From NCBI RefSeq assembly GCF_964355755.1, contig NC_092680.1, positions 19,447,001 through 19,507,000 of the forward strand: 60,000 bases of DNA. The letters are read 5' to 3'. Below the pieces are notes generated by a model. The model did no database searches. It had not been told where the DNA came from and saw only the letters and a list, made by a program, of their open reading frames with translations. The DNA comes from Antedon mediterranea. Taxonomy: Eukaryota > Echinodermata > Crinoidea > Comatulida > Antedonidae. This document shows positions 35,103 through 48,162 of this stretch, piece by piece. The position numbers and the translations under genes are program-made. Each line of letters starts with the position of its first letter. The first letter of the stretch is position 1.

Positions 35103-38100
35103 CTAAAAGAAAGAAAAAAAATACACAATAAGATGAGTTTAAATATTCATTCCTTGTAACTTCTTTTATCTTTTTAATCAATAAGTTTGTATAAATTCTA
35201 CTCATATACGACCGCCTTCACATGTCAACCACAAGTGGATGAGTATATTGATGTGAACAACTGCTCACCAGCAGCTACCTCTGGTGATTGTATACAAGGC
35301 CACTCCTGATCCATAACAATACTCCTGAGCAAACTTTTTTTGTGATATTTAGCAATATGTTCCACACCCAAGTATGTTGTTTACTGTACGCGCAAACTAA
35401 GGCTTGTGCGTACTGTACCAGATTTAGCATGAAACAAACAAGACATCAATAAGAATCAAAGAGTGAAGACGTGTTAATTTTGTGAAAATATAGGCTTGTT
35501 GTTTATTTAATAGACTGGACATAAATAGAAAATGAAAAAGGAAAAAATTACAACTAAAGCTTGTCTACTATAGTTTTTTTGTAAACAATGATGACATGAA
35601 AAGAAGTTGACAAACATTTTAATCTTAATTTGTACTCATTTATCTGAAAATTTTAGATTGGCTGTTCATTTTTAAAAGGTACAATATAAAGGCTGTAAAC
35701 ATGGATAGCCTACAGTATCTTCACAGCTTGTGTTCTTCCAACACCCAAGCATTTAATAGGCCTATGGGTTTTAAACCTAATTTGGGAAGATTATTTTATG
35801 GCAACCAAATATCTGGAGAATTGAGGTATCTTTACACTGTACCAGTTATTCCTTTCAACTATCATTTAGAACCAAGGCCGACAAAGCACTGCCCCAGGCT
35901 AACATGACAGTGCATTCCAACACAAATATAACTTACTCTTTCTTCATGTCTTCTTACCAAGGTGTGTGCTATATTTAGTATGCAGAAAGTTTAATTTTAA
36001 GCAGAGTAAAGTTGAAAGGAAACTAGGACAGCAAAGGAAAGAATGATATTATATGAGATTATGAAATATTGCTGGGTGAAAGACCTCAACCTACTGCACT
36101 ACAATGAACCATTAGACCGTGCTGGTAACCTTCAACTAACACTAACCTTCAACCTTCTGGCCAGCCTCTACAAGATCAGATAACAGACCAATAAAACAGG
36201 AAGTACAGTACCATTAAATACACCATACTTCCATTTACCAGAGCGACTATGCATTTTAAAAATATATTTATCAGTTTATTTATTTGTTTTTTTCAACTTG
36301 TTTAATTTATATAAAACATAGTTTATATGCTCTACAATTTGCTCATTGTAAAAAACAATGTTCTCAAAGGAAATCCCCAAAATAAATAATTTAATTAAAT
36401 AAATTCATCTCTGCACTGTCCTCCAGTTTACTCATTTCATTATTGCCAATGTAATTATTTTGGTTTTTTGTGAGCTGTTTTTATATTGTTTTGTGGAAAA
36501 ACAATATATAATATCATATGTTGGACCAAACACAATTAAAATGGACTTTTGGATATTGTTGAAGTGAAGTAGTACAGTGAAGATTACTATACAGCTGAGT
36601 ACATTTAAAAAAAAAACATTTTTATTTCAATACTTTTAACAGCAAACACATGACTTGCCAATTACAGGATGGGAAACAAACCACATATTGTTTGTCTTGA
36701 ACTAAAGTCTTGGTTGGAGTTCTGGTACTATCTTGGTCTTTAGACAAATCTAGACACTGCCAGGAGAGTCTAAGAATGGTGTTAAAAACTAAACATGATT
36801 GAGAGAAAAATACAACTCTTGCATATACCCAGAGGTGATGGGTTGGTAGGCAAGAAGGAAGCCACACAGCATGATTACATCCATACAGAGCAAGGGGTTG
36901 AAACTGCCTCTGACGCTTGCGTTTAAGGGTACAGTACTGTAGTTTTAATCGCTTTTTCCGTTTTGGGGAATAAAACAAACTCAAATTTTGTCTATGGACC
37001 TTAGGATTGGTTTATTTCCAAGTAACAACAACTTTTAAGAAAACCGTGTGTTAATGAATAATATAGTAGCATGTCGTCCCGCTGCCTGTCAGGAGAGGCA
37101 TCTTGAAAACTGACATGTAACATAAAACTATAGCAGAAGCAAATAAAACTAAATAGATCAGGCATTAAATAATATATGGTATTAACAGTTGCTGAATCTC
37201 AAAGATGATTAAATAGTAAAGTAACTCTCTGGAAAATAACGCCAAGTTTAACAGAACTATCTCGTTTCAAAGATATTTGAATGACAGGATAATCATATTT
37301 AACGATCAGAAAATAACCTTGTAATGTTTTTTTTTTAGAAATAAATCGTTAAAATGTAGGATTTTAATTGCAGTAAATGAAACCCCATACCAGCAAAATG
37401 CTACAGTAACAAATTATGCCTCATCAAATTCAGTAACTATAACACAAACTTTATTTAGATTGCACCCAAATTGGCAAAAAAATCTGTGGAGAAAAAACGC
37501 CTCAAACAGATTGACAGACAAGCTCGAACAAAATCTATTTTCTGCAAAGTTACAATTATTTGGTAATATAATTGAATAATTTAAAATTTTAAAAAGAGGT
37601 GATAATGATGGACAGAAGTATTAAAAGTATATAGCATAATAAAACTTACAGAATTGTGTGAATCTGTCAATTTATATGATTGATTGACAGCAAACCAATG
37701 ATATTGCATTTAGAAATGATATGGCTGCTTAATTGGCTTCGGTTTCTGAAACATTGAAATCAATCTGTTTTCATAGAACCACTTTAGGATGGTTAAAACA
37801 GTGGGTATCACATTTTTATTTGGTTGTTCAAAATCTTTCTGGTCTGGTCTTACAGATGGATGAACATACTGCGACTACTATTTATTAGTAATATAACAGC
37901 ATTTTTACCAAACCTGATCTGGTAAAGTCCATTGCCTGTTGTTGGCCTGTCCGAGGAAATTTGGTATATGATATAACCTTTATTGTCAAACAATAACTTA
38001 AAGATATTTTGTATTATAAAGTTATTTTTTCAATTTCGAAAAATAAAACTGTAAGCCCATTGTGTGGAATTCAATATTTTTTAGTTACATTTATTTTTTT

Positions 38101-40634
38101 ATAAGTAGAATATTTTTTACAAAACAACAAAAAGTGAGAACAAAGACAAAATTGTATACAACAAAACTGAAGAATATAATCTATATTTCCTTCATACTAA
38201 ATACTAATGCAAATTGTTCCTTAAATACGAAGAATAATTTAATATCCAATTTATTTTGTTCATTTTTTTAACTTTAAATTACAATAAAATATTTGTTTTT
38301 AATTAAACAAATATCATTGTTAATAACTAAACAAATGAATTAAACGAGGTGTTTTAAATCTAATTTTTATTGCATTACAATTATAAAAACAAAATCTGGT
38401 GAATTGATTTTTATTATCATACTACAGTACTACTACAGTAGGTCTTAACTACAGGTAATGGTGAAATGGCACATTCAAAACATTATAGCATAAAAATAAT
38501 CATTAAAAAATCAAATATAAAGTGATACAAATTGTAATACATTACCCATAAAAAGTCCAGTTAATTCTTCAAATGAATAATCAAATTAAACAATTGAGTA
38601 AAGTATTTATTTACTGTATTATTACTACTACTACTGCTGTACTACTCTCTGTAGCTATAAAAAAAAGTAGATTTATGCTAGGCCTTCACAAAGAACCCAG
38701 TGTAGATGTAGTGTGACCATGCTCTGACAATGAACTGGCTTACTGATCACTTTTATCCTTTAATCTCCTCTATTACATAACAGGTCTAGCCCAGATTAAA
38801 AGTACAAGGCCAATGGACACTTTGCAAGCTAATCAAATCACCTGTTAATAATCAGCCTAGCTTACACCATTCATTATGTGGGGTGATCAATGTGATTCTC
38901 AAAAACGAATTAAAAACATTTTATAAATTTAGGCATAGAATAAATTCCATTGCCTGGTGATCTGAAAATTAATTTTAAAATCATTTAAAACAAAAATTTA
39001 ATTTATAATTATATATTTGATACAATTTTACTAACGATTTTTCTGAATCATTCACTTTAATAAAAATACGGCCTTGTGGAAGAACACCTTCCATGTGAAC
39101 TGGTTAAAGATGTATGAAATATTATTAATTATTAAATAGGATTAAATTCTTAATTATACAATTCCTTTTATTTGTCAAGATCACTTTAATTTAATAATTA
39201 AAATAAAATAATAGTTTTTGTTTATCTTTATTATTTTGTTATTAAGTAAAAATGATATAGAAGGTAATTAAAGATACCAAATAAATTATTTTATTATTAT
39301 TATGTTGTATCTGCTAATTTAACTACATTTAAATATATTTGTTTAGGAACAGAAAACATCCTTTGTAATTGAGAAAGATTTTAATTCAAAATGAAAGTAT
39401 ATTTTACTTACTACTAACTATACTACAAAGCAATTTTGTGCATAAAAGAATTATTTAAAAGCTGTACAATATTTTTAATTTAACAAATCATAGAGGATAC
39501 CTCCATGAACAAATCTTACTTGACCCATGGAGAAATAATTTCCTAAATCTTGGAATGTTCCATTAATTAATGGTCAGCTTTGATTGCTTACAATAATGGA
39601 TTATCCAAGGTCGTTCTTTATACTTCCTTTACAGAACATTTACCAGCATGAGAAAAAGCACATACTTTACTTTTCAATTACTTTTGGTTTTTGTGAAATT
39701 ACTCTAACTATTACTGAAATTCAACATTTTATTTCATTTCCACTATTCATTTGTAGAATATTTTATAAAAAGTCTAAACACTTAAATCAATGAAAATAAC
39801 TACAAATTTAGTTTTTACAAATTACTTAAGCATGGAAGACGAAATAATAAATAAATACAAAAACTATAATAAACAAATTTACAAAAAAAGACTTGGTAAA
39901 ACTGTAGGCTTTGGATTTAACGCCAGCAGCAACGAACAAATTTTATTCAGACATTTTTAAACGTTTTAATTAACAAACACACAGATCGCCTAACTTGTTC
40001 TGGCGGTGATGCAGTGTTCATGTCTAGCTTATTGTCATATTATTATTGCCAGCACCAAATATTATAAACAATGAGATAGTATTCAGTGAAATTATAAATA
40101 TAAATCCATTTTGTAATTGCATAAAATTCACATGTGTTTTATCAATGCAATAGAATACGTAAATATTACACGACGACGCAAAAAGGCTGACAGAGCAGAA
40201 CAGAACATTAGAGTGTTCTCAGTTACAATAATTATTCATATCGACCTTTTACGACTAACTGCTACTGGCGAACCTTGAAATCCAGCAATCGCAAAGGACC
40301 CAAAAATCATACAATGACTATTAACTGTCCAAAATTCAACACATTAACATTCAAATGCACTGACATTAATTTCAGAATGAATGTCATGGAAAAAATTAGC
40401 ACACCTTGGAGGGCCATTCAGAAAGACAATAACAAATAAAATAACTTCTACTCTAGCATTGTAACGATTAGATACAGTATGGTTTAGTTTTGTTATTTTC
40501 ATAAAGGTTGAAAACTACTACTAATTACTATACTAATGTACTGTAATACTGTACCTGTTAAAAATTATGTTTAAATTTTCTTGTGAATATTCTTATATCT
40601 CGAATATGGTAGCAAAAAATATAAAAGTAAACTC
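35103..40634. other. Region upstream of GREB1 exon 1, no coding gene seen
   Basis: AT-rich sequence that should include an intron leading to the GREB1 5' UTR exon(s). I see no convincing coding exon, tRNA or conserved repeat. The short open frames here have ordinary chance lengths. Confidence 0.5.
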
Positions 40635-40704
40635 TCCCTGGCGGGAATTGAACCCCGGTCTTCTGCGTGACAGGCGGAGATACCAACCACTATACTACCA
40701 AGGA
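40635..40704 (-). tRNA. tRNA-Asp(GTC), copy 1, probably damaged
   Basis: Starts TCCTTGGTAGTATAGTGGTT on the minus strand; acceptor stem TCCTTGG pairs with CCAGGGA. Anticodon loop CTGTCAC gives GTC. One base is missing from the 3' side of the T stem (CGGGG against CCCG) and the anticodon stem has a C:A mismatch (TCCGC/GCAGA), so function is doubtful. Followed by a T-run. Confidence 0.85.
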
Positions 40705-40790
40705 ATCGGTTGATGAACCTTTGGAATTTTTAATTTTTTTTTTTAATATTCTTATATCTCAAATATTGTAGCTAAAAAATAATTGAATTC

Positions 40791-40861
40791 TCCCTGGCGG
40801 GGAATTGAACCCCGGTCTTCCGCGTGACAGGCGGAGATACTAACCACTATACTACCAAGGA
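40791..40861 (-). tRNA. tRNA-Asp(GTC), copy 2, intact
   Basis: 71 bases on the minus strand. Acceptor TCCTTGG/CCAGGGA, anticodon stem TCCGC/GCGGA with loop CTGTCAC (anticodon GTC), T arm CGGGG-TTCAATT-CCCCG, all paired. Downstream on the minus strand TTATTTTTT is a pol III-type terminator. This is the best candidate for a working gene of the array. Confidence 0.95.
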
Positions 40862-40951
40862 ATCGGTTGATGAACCTTTGGAATTATTAATTTTTTTTGT
40901 TAATATTCTTATATCTCAAATATTGTAGCTAAAAAGTATATAATTGAATTC

Positions 40952-41022
40952 TCCCTGGCGGGGAATTGAACCCCGATCTTCTGCGTGACGGGCGGAGATA
41001 CTAACCACTATACTACCAAGGA
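40952..41022 (-). tRNA. tRNA-Asp(GTC), copy 3, variant
   Basis: Same fold as copy 2 with anticodon GTC, but loop CCGTCAC and a C:A mismatch in the anticodon stem (TCCGC/GCAGA), and GATCGGGG in place of GACCGGGG. Possibly a pseudogene. Copies are spaced 156 and 161 bases apart and share flanks (TTCTTATATCTCAAATAT), so the unit was tandemly duplicated. Confidence 0.88.
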
Positions 41023-41104
41023 ATCGGTTGATGAACCTTTGAAATTTTTAAATTTTTTTGTTAATATTCTTATATCTCAAATATGGTAGCTAAAAAATAT
41101 ATAA

Positions 41105-41584
41105 TTAAAGACTCCTTTCCTGCAATTTTGGACGTTTTTTGGAAAATAATACATATATATCACTTTAAAAACATTAAACCATGTCATTCCTTGTCTTAGT
41201 TAAATGTACGTTTTATGGTAAATTATGATAAAAAGTGAGAAACAATGCACTACCTAAGTAGCTCGCGGCGATCGACCTCTCGTGAACGGTCTTAGACCTA
41301 GCCTAGCTAGGCTTAGTTTTGTAGGCCTAGCTGGTAAACATCGGTAACGTACAAACATCATACGCTAGCTATATACCTGACGTTGTATAGTTGCTGCATT
41401 AATTGTCTTTCTATTTTTGCCAGACTCCGTTGATACAAATTAGGGAAAACCCAGTATTTTCGCTGAAAAGTTAGGAGTCTTCCATTTGTTTTGGCCTCAC
41501 GATCGATCGAAAAGGGGGCGAATTACAGGTGTAAAACAAAAATATCAATCTGCGCGCAATGCATTTTGGGATTTATAGCGGGCC
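41105..41584. mobile_element. 634-bp TTAA MITE (family 3), copy B, truncated
   Basis: Inverted relative to copies A and C. Starts at TTAA then AAGACTCCTTTCCTGCAATT and runs to TTTATAGCGGGCC, lacking the last roughly 150 bases and the second TTAA. It breaks off directly into tRNA-Asp sequence. Confidence 0.85.
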
Positions 41585-41602
41585 GGTCTTCTGCGTGACG
41601 GG
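41582..41602 (-). pseudogene. tRNA-Asp remnant (fourth copy)
   Basis: CCGGTCTTCTGCGTGACGGG equals the inner part (T-stem edge to anticodon stem) of the neighbouring tRNA copies. The remainder is missing on the MITE side. It marks a fourth array unit destroyed by the MITE and an associated deletion. Confidence 0.75.
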
Positions 41603-43689
41603 TTGATTGGAATAAAATAAAAAATTGAAAATTACGATACTAAAACAGGTTTCAATTTTGTATATTCATTTTTCTTGTAATGTTTTTAAAAATATTATGC
41701 TTAATATAATAATGTTCTTCTCGTTTTTAGATACAAATAAATTGACAATTCTTTAAAACAAAAGTGAAATAAACGGGTCTGCAGTTACTGAATAAAAAAA
41801 ATTAAAGAAAAAACAAACATTATAACTTATAAGTAGTTTAATATATATTTGAGGGGATGTTTATTCCAAACGCTGTATCATGGGAGGCGGGGCAGGGAAT
41901 TTATTCTAGGAGGATGCTTTTTTAGGGGGACAGTTATTCCACAAGATTTATTTGGTTTGAGGGGAATGTTTATTCAAAGCAGAGTGTTTAATTGATAAAA
42001 TATGGTAGCCTTCACAGTGAGAAGAAAAAGAATTGATTGATAATGATGCAAAGAAACTAATGTAATGTACAATATCAGAGTACATAACTTCAAAGTAATG
42101 GTTCCCAGATCAACTAGAATTGATCAATATTTGAGACGACTTTCAGAAAGGACAGCATGTAAATGATCTATGTGTTCAAAAGTCTGACATATTACAAGTT
42201 GCCTCAAATTTTATATTTGAGGTGCTTAATTACAACATATTGTAAATAACAACTGAAATCAAGTATATCAATCAGATATAATCTCAGCAAAAAATAAAAG
42301 ATGTGATATTTAAAAATTCTGATAAGATTTCCATCTAATACAATACAAGCCTACGTTTTCAGTCACAACCACTTATGTTACTCAACCGAACATAAAAAAC
42401 GATCTGTTAATAGTTATCGAGTAACTTAGCAACGGCCTTTTCAACCAATTTTTCTGGAGCAATCGGCAATTTCATAGTTAACCTTCAGGGTATCGTAGTT
42501 TTTATGTTTCTTTGTAACACGCGACCTTCAGCAATTCAACCCAGCGATTAATTCTCATTTTTCATTATTTTTAGTATCAATCTTTGTCATTTTTTTACGG
42601 GTGCTATCGTATTGAAGCCCAATATCTTTTTTCCAAATGGCCTTCATAAACCGAAGATCCATCAATACTATCATTTTGTTTATAAATACTCATCTTTCCA
42701 ATTACAGTATTATTTACCTCATGGCTTTTTATTCAGAAATCAGAGATTTATTCATTATCACCTTTCAGGTTTTTGTTTAACAGTTACACAATACATTTTT
42801 TTGTAAGTATATTAGAAAATATCCCGGAAGATCACTTTATAGTTATAAATTTGAAGTGAAACAAACTATAATCTATTATCATCTTTCAGCAATTTCTGAC
42901 AAATATATTTGGAAAGTTTGTTGAAAAATATCAATGTACAGTAGACCTAGATGATTCTATAAATTTAATCTATCATCCATTTGTTATCATCTTTCAACTT
43001 TGTATTAAATTTGTGATAAATGGCAATTGGGAACCATTTTTTAAGAAAAGAAATGCTTTGCTAGAGCAACACAATTTTTTCAGTGGTGTATAAAACTAGG
43101 CCTGAGGCTGTTTTTTCCTCAGGGCCCCTGGTATTGCCAGTGAGCGCTCATAGCCGTTACACCATTGAATGTTTGTAAACCAAATGTATGATTAAAAAGA
43201 AACATCCCGAGGATACGTCATGGTAACCCTCTTGCTATCCAAGGCAACAGATTTGTTTTTAACTCAATATTTATAGCTTTCAACTATAATGGTTTCATTC
43301 AGTTTCATAATAATGAGATATTTAGTTTGAAGTAACAATCATCATTTATCAAATGTCAAAATAAAAAATATTGTTATACATCATTTTCAGATCTTAATGT
43401 TTGCAAAACTGGATGTTTTTTTAGTAACATATTTCTATCCAATACAATAGGCCTATTGTAGGTTTGTGTGTAAAGTTATGCGTGCACGCTCTAAGTTTTG
43501 AATTATGATCTATCGTAGTTACATTGCACAATTTTTCGTGCAGCTCCTTTAGGCAGTTATATTCAGAGAACGGAATCATTAGGAAACAGTTACCATGTGG
43601 AAGCTTATTGTTTACTATGGCTCAAAAAATGGGTATTTGGAAACTGGTGTGCTCAAACCCCAAAGCACGTCTGGGAGAAGAGAATCAAT
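41603..43689. other. AT-rich spacer with weak degenerate repeats
   Basis: TATCATCTTTCA or close variants recur near 42756, 42885 and 42988 at roughly 105-130-base spacing, which suggests a decayed tandem repeat. No gene seen. Confidence 0.45.
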
Positions 43690-44566
43690 AGCCCCTTTCA
43701 CACAGAGCTGTAAGACGGTAATATTGCGGTAATTCGCGAACGCCGGCTTACAGTATGTGTGAAAGGGTAAAAACCCCTTAATGCCGGCTTCCGTTAGACC
43801 GCCTCTGGACCTAGTAAAATTGCGGTAATATTAACGTCACGGTCGTAAGCCTGATCTGTGTGAAAGACTCCACGATATAACGCCTGCTTACGCACTGAAG
43901 CAAGGATAAATTCGGGACACTTTCCTTGATTGAGAAAGACTGTGGCAATTATTTTAGGCCAAATTATTAGATTATATCCATATATATATATTTTTAGGTT
44001 AGTTTGTAAATAATAGAATGGAAGAATACGGCCAATAATAATAAAAATAACAGATGTTGGCCCAAAGATTATTTAACTTGCTGTAACGTACGTAAGCCTA
44101 GGCCCCAGTTAGCATACTTCTAGCAGGAACATCCTCCGGTGCGCGCTTCTGGTGCTAGCTCATAACAGCTTCTGATAATTAAATTCGCGTCTACTATTTG
44201 TAGGCCTAATAGATTTTGTTTCTGTAGAATGGCCTTCACGATCGGGCAGTTATTAGCACGGAGTATATAAAATATAGGTTTTATGCATCGTAAATAAAAA
44301 CCAAACGACGGACACACAAAACAACAAACATGTGCGCGCATGGCATGTTTTGTCGGCGGTGCCCGCCATTCTTTTTTTAAAAAGTGCGACCTCTATTTTA
44401 TGAAGACAGTAATCTTTATTAAATATTGCGCCTTTCCACTGTGGCCTTTCACACAGAAAACGGTAAAATTACCGTAATATTACCTTCTGTGTGAATGGGT
44501 CTAGACCGGCAATAACGCCGGCTTGCTTACCGCAATATTGCCGAAGTTCTGTGTGAAAAGGCCTAA
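43690..44566. mobile_element. CACAG-ended inverted-repeat element(s)
   Basis: Left end GCCCCTTTCACACAGAGCTG and right end CTGTGTGAAAAGGCC mirror each other. Several internal copies of CTTTCACACAG/CTGTGTGAAAG, GCGGTAATATT and GCCGGCTTAC occur, notably a compact palindrome at 44441-44566. It may be one 877-bp element or two MITEs with unrelated sequence between. No credible open frame. Confidence 0.65.
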
Positions 44567-44641
44567 TGAGACATGTAGTCTAGTCTGTAAGACCTGTTCA
44601 AGAAACATTGAGTAATGGTCAAATCCTTCTTCTATGGTAAG

Positions 44642-45275
44642 TTAAAGCCCCATTCCCTACGTTTTTTAGATCTAATTTAAGATCACAAACTATATTTAAT
44701 GTAAAAATAATACTATATGGTCCTATTGCGATAACTTTTTTCGTCTTTAAACGGTTAAAAATGTGAAAAATAAGTCGATTCTAATAATTATAGCGGCCCG
44801 CTATAAATCCCAAAATGCATTGCGCGCGGATTGATATTTTTGTTTTTCACCTGTAATTCGCCCACTTTTCGATCGATCGTGAGGCCAAAACAAATGGAAG
44901 ACTCCTAACTTTTCAGCGAAAATACCGGGTTTTCCCCAATTTGTATCAACGAAGTCTGGCAAAAATAGAAATACAATTAATGCAGCAACTATACAACGTC
45001 AGGCTAGGTATATAGGTAGCGTACGATGTTCGTACGTTACCGATGTTTACCAGCTAGGCCTACAAAACTAAGCCTAGCTAGGCTAGGCCTAAGACCGTCC
45101 ACGAGAGGTCGATCGCCGCGAGCTACTTAGGAAGTGCATTGTTTCTCACTTTTTATCATAATTTACCATAAAACGTACATTTAAGACAAGAAATGATATG
45201 GTTTAATGTTTTTAAAGTGATATATATGTATTATTTTCCAAAAAACGTCCAAAATTGCAGGGAAGGGGTCTTTAA
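44642..45275. mobile_element. 634-bp TTAA-flanked MITE (family 3), copy C
   Basis: Same orientation and length as copy A, with only scattered differences, and TTAA at both edges. Near-identity of two full copies points to recent mobility. Confidence 0.9.
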
Positions 45276-46449
45276 GTAGTTTTGGCGAATGGTGTGTGTA
45301 TACAACAAAAAGTCATTTGGCGTTTTGTGTAAATATTTCTTGTTTCAGTTTTCAACGATACCTTTCTTTTCAGTATTACAACAACTGTTTCTATTCTACC
45401 TTCTTTAATTTTTTGCTTCCAAATATTACCAATGGCATTTAAATTGTCTGAAGATTGATTTCTATATTTTTTACATAGCAATCAATATAAAATAGATGAC
45501 AAACATTAAACACTGTTATAAGATACATTCCCAAGTTTCAGTTTGATAGCATATACCTTAATACTAATTCTACCTTGCCTTCATTTTTCTTTTCCAAGCT
45601 TTTTCCATGGTATTTAAATTCCTAATTTCTATTTATTATATTGTTTTGTAACAGGGGTTTCTACTTATATAAGCTATGCTTCAGAGATTCTCCCTTTCCA
45701 TTCTTTTTTTGTCTAAATTTGTAGTACTGTACTATGATTATTTATGTATGTTTATGATTATGTAATGGAAATAAAGAAAGAATTGTCTCATTTCTATTAT
45801 TATATTCTTAATTTCTATATTTCATCAAACTTAAAGTAAAGTAATCAAGACAGATGACAAACAAACAAACACCATTGTTATAAAGTATTGCCATATTATC
45901 AGTATACAACATTCATATCAACCCTATCTACAAGACAAAAACACTAAGTGCATTAAGATAATTTATATCATTTTTATTATTCGTCGTCGGTTGTAAGTGG
46001 TAAGATTGCGTTGAGACCAAAGCATCAGTCGCAATTTTATCTTTTCACGATAACATCCAGTCAAGGTTGAGCACATACCATTAAATTAACAGGGATATGT
46101 TTCAATCTTCACGCTGATGAAACGCTATGAATATTCTCATGTCATTTTTCATCAAAACTTACGTTATTTAATGATTATTACAATAATATGACTGGATTAC
46201 TGTACACAGTATTATTATAAAATAAGAGACTGGATTAAATAATAATAATAATAATAATAATTAATAAAAGACTACAGAAATAAAATATACTTTTCATCAT
46301 GGCACGATTCTTCAGTTCAAATGACAAAAATAAAAATTTGGGAGGTATTATAAACTTTGTCAGAAGCATTATTTTATTTTCAGTAATTTGGATTTATAAA
46401 TAATTTAACAGGCATAGATAAACTCACTGTTAGTTATAATATTTAATCT
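45276..46449. other. AT-rich spacer with (AAT)n
   Basis: Contains an AAT trinucleotide run (46240-46262) and poly-purine stretches. No gene recognised. Confidence 0.5.
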
Positions 46450-47122
46450 ATATAGACTAGGCTATGAATGAGGTAGGTGCCACCCGGAGAGGTAGAAATT
46501 CTCATATAACTTTTCTAGACCAGTTTTTTCTGGGGAATCCAAATATATTGGGTAAACGGGCTGTAACCTGAGAACTTTTGCGTGAGGGCGCTTTTTTCAA
46601 AATGGCTGCCAGTTACAGTAGACTATGATATCTTGGCAACCACTGGTCATAGAGAGTTGATTTTGGTGTCAAATTGTTTGGAATGTACATGTTCCTATTT
46701 GATGTAATAGAACATTTTGTCAGAAAATGGCCGGAAATACCTCTATTGACCTTTGACCCAATATCTAACAGATATCATATCTCCGTAACTACTCGACACA
46801 GAAAGTTGTAATTGGTGTCAAACTCTCCAGAATATAGATGTTTATATTCAAACTAATAGAACATTATCTGTAAAAATGACCGGAAATAACGTTACTGACC
46901 TTTGACCCAAAATGCAAGACATTTCTCCTATCTGATCACGTTAATCCTGTCAATTAATTCATTTTGTGCCAATTGGAGGTGGACATTCTCATATTATTTT
47001 CTGGACCAGTTTTTCATGTGCAATCCGAATATATGAGATAAATAAGCCATAACAAGGGCAAGAATTTAATTCTTTTACTACATACATGCTTCCCTTTAGT
47101 GTTTCAGACTGTATGTCGTGTA

Positions 47123-48130
47123 TTAATCTTCAAGATCGCTCACATCACTGCAATCTGAAAAGTCTTCATATTCATTATGTGTAAACAGTTCCTGGACATC
47201 AGTGGGAATCACTGTCTCAATCCATTTAGGCTCCATTTGTTCGTTCCATCCATTGTGTGTACTGTTGTTGAAAAAATCATTGACGTCTGCTGATTGCCAT
47301 TCTTTAGTAATGAAGTTTGCTCTAAGTATATGAAACTCAAGGGTCTGCTGACATAGTGGCAGTAATGATATATCTGTAATCTTGTAGTGTCTGGAAAACT
47401 TTCTGTTGAAGATATCATATCTTGCTTGATTTACACTTTTCCCCTTCACTCCATACAATGGTGAAACATACTCTTCAAGTTCCTCATACAACTCTTTTGA
47501 TGGAACATCTGACACTCCAAGGTTGCAGAATGTGTCAACAAATGTTGCTTTTGATTCCAGAAGCTTCCAGCAGGTACGTTTTCCTTTCCGAACGGAAGCG
47601 GAGTTATACTCGTTACCTGTGAAAGCATGGAATCCAATAAGGGATGATTTCTGCGCTTTTGTTAAATCAATGTCACTCAATTTCAGTACATTTCGGTATT
47701 TCCCAGTGTTTGTATCAATAATTACCCTCTGCCCATCATCTATGAAATGAGATAGTGAAATGACTGGAATGTCAATGTCTCCAGAATGGGAACGAATTAT
47801 TGCTACGCCTTGATTGTTATTTGTTAAAGCATGCTTTGCATGCAGGATGACTTTCGTGTCGGCTTCTTCTTGGCTACTATTAAGCTCCGGAACCAATACA
47901 ACATCTCAGTTTAGTAACGTAGATGCATTCTTTGTACGATAAAAAGTAAATAACATCACTCCTCATATCTGTTAGAATGCTTTCTTTCTTTGACACTAGT
48001 ACACAGCGAATAAGCTCAATTAATCTGGTCTTGTTCTCGCCGTTGGCAAGGAAATTGTTGAAATCACGGGGCAACTTTGATATTTTTGAGCTTACAATTA
48101 CTTTTGGTGCAATACCGCGTCTGTTTCTCG
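47123..48130 (-). pseudogene. XPG/FEN1-like nuclease, 3' half (left arm copy)
   Basis: The upper part (48074-47880) encodes RDFNNFLANGENKTRLIELI and YKECIYVTK. A frameshift and TGA then separate it from a 257-codon open frame ending at 47123: NSSQEEADTKVILHAKHALT, SGDIDIPVISLSHF, SLIGFHAFTGNEYNSASVRK. EAD, DID and TG-N-(D/E) spacing resembles the acidic residues of XPG/FEN1 PIN-fold nucleases (inference). The family is widespread in invertebrate repeats. The last acidic residue of the HAFTGND motif is Glu here and Asp in the other copy. It has no 5' half, so it cannot be a whole gene. Confidence 0.7.
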
Positions 48131-48162
48131 CAGTGCTCGAGCAGGATCCATAACATCATCTC

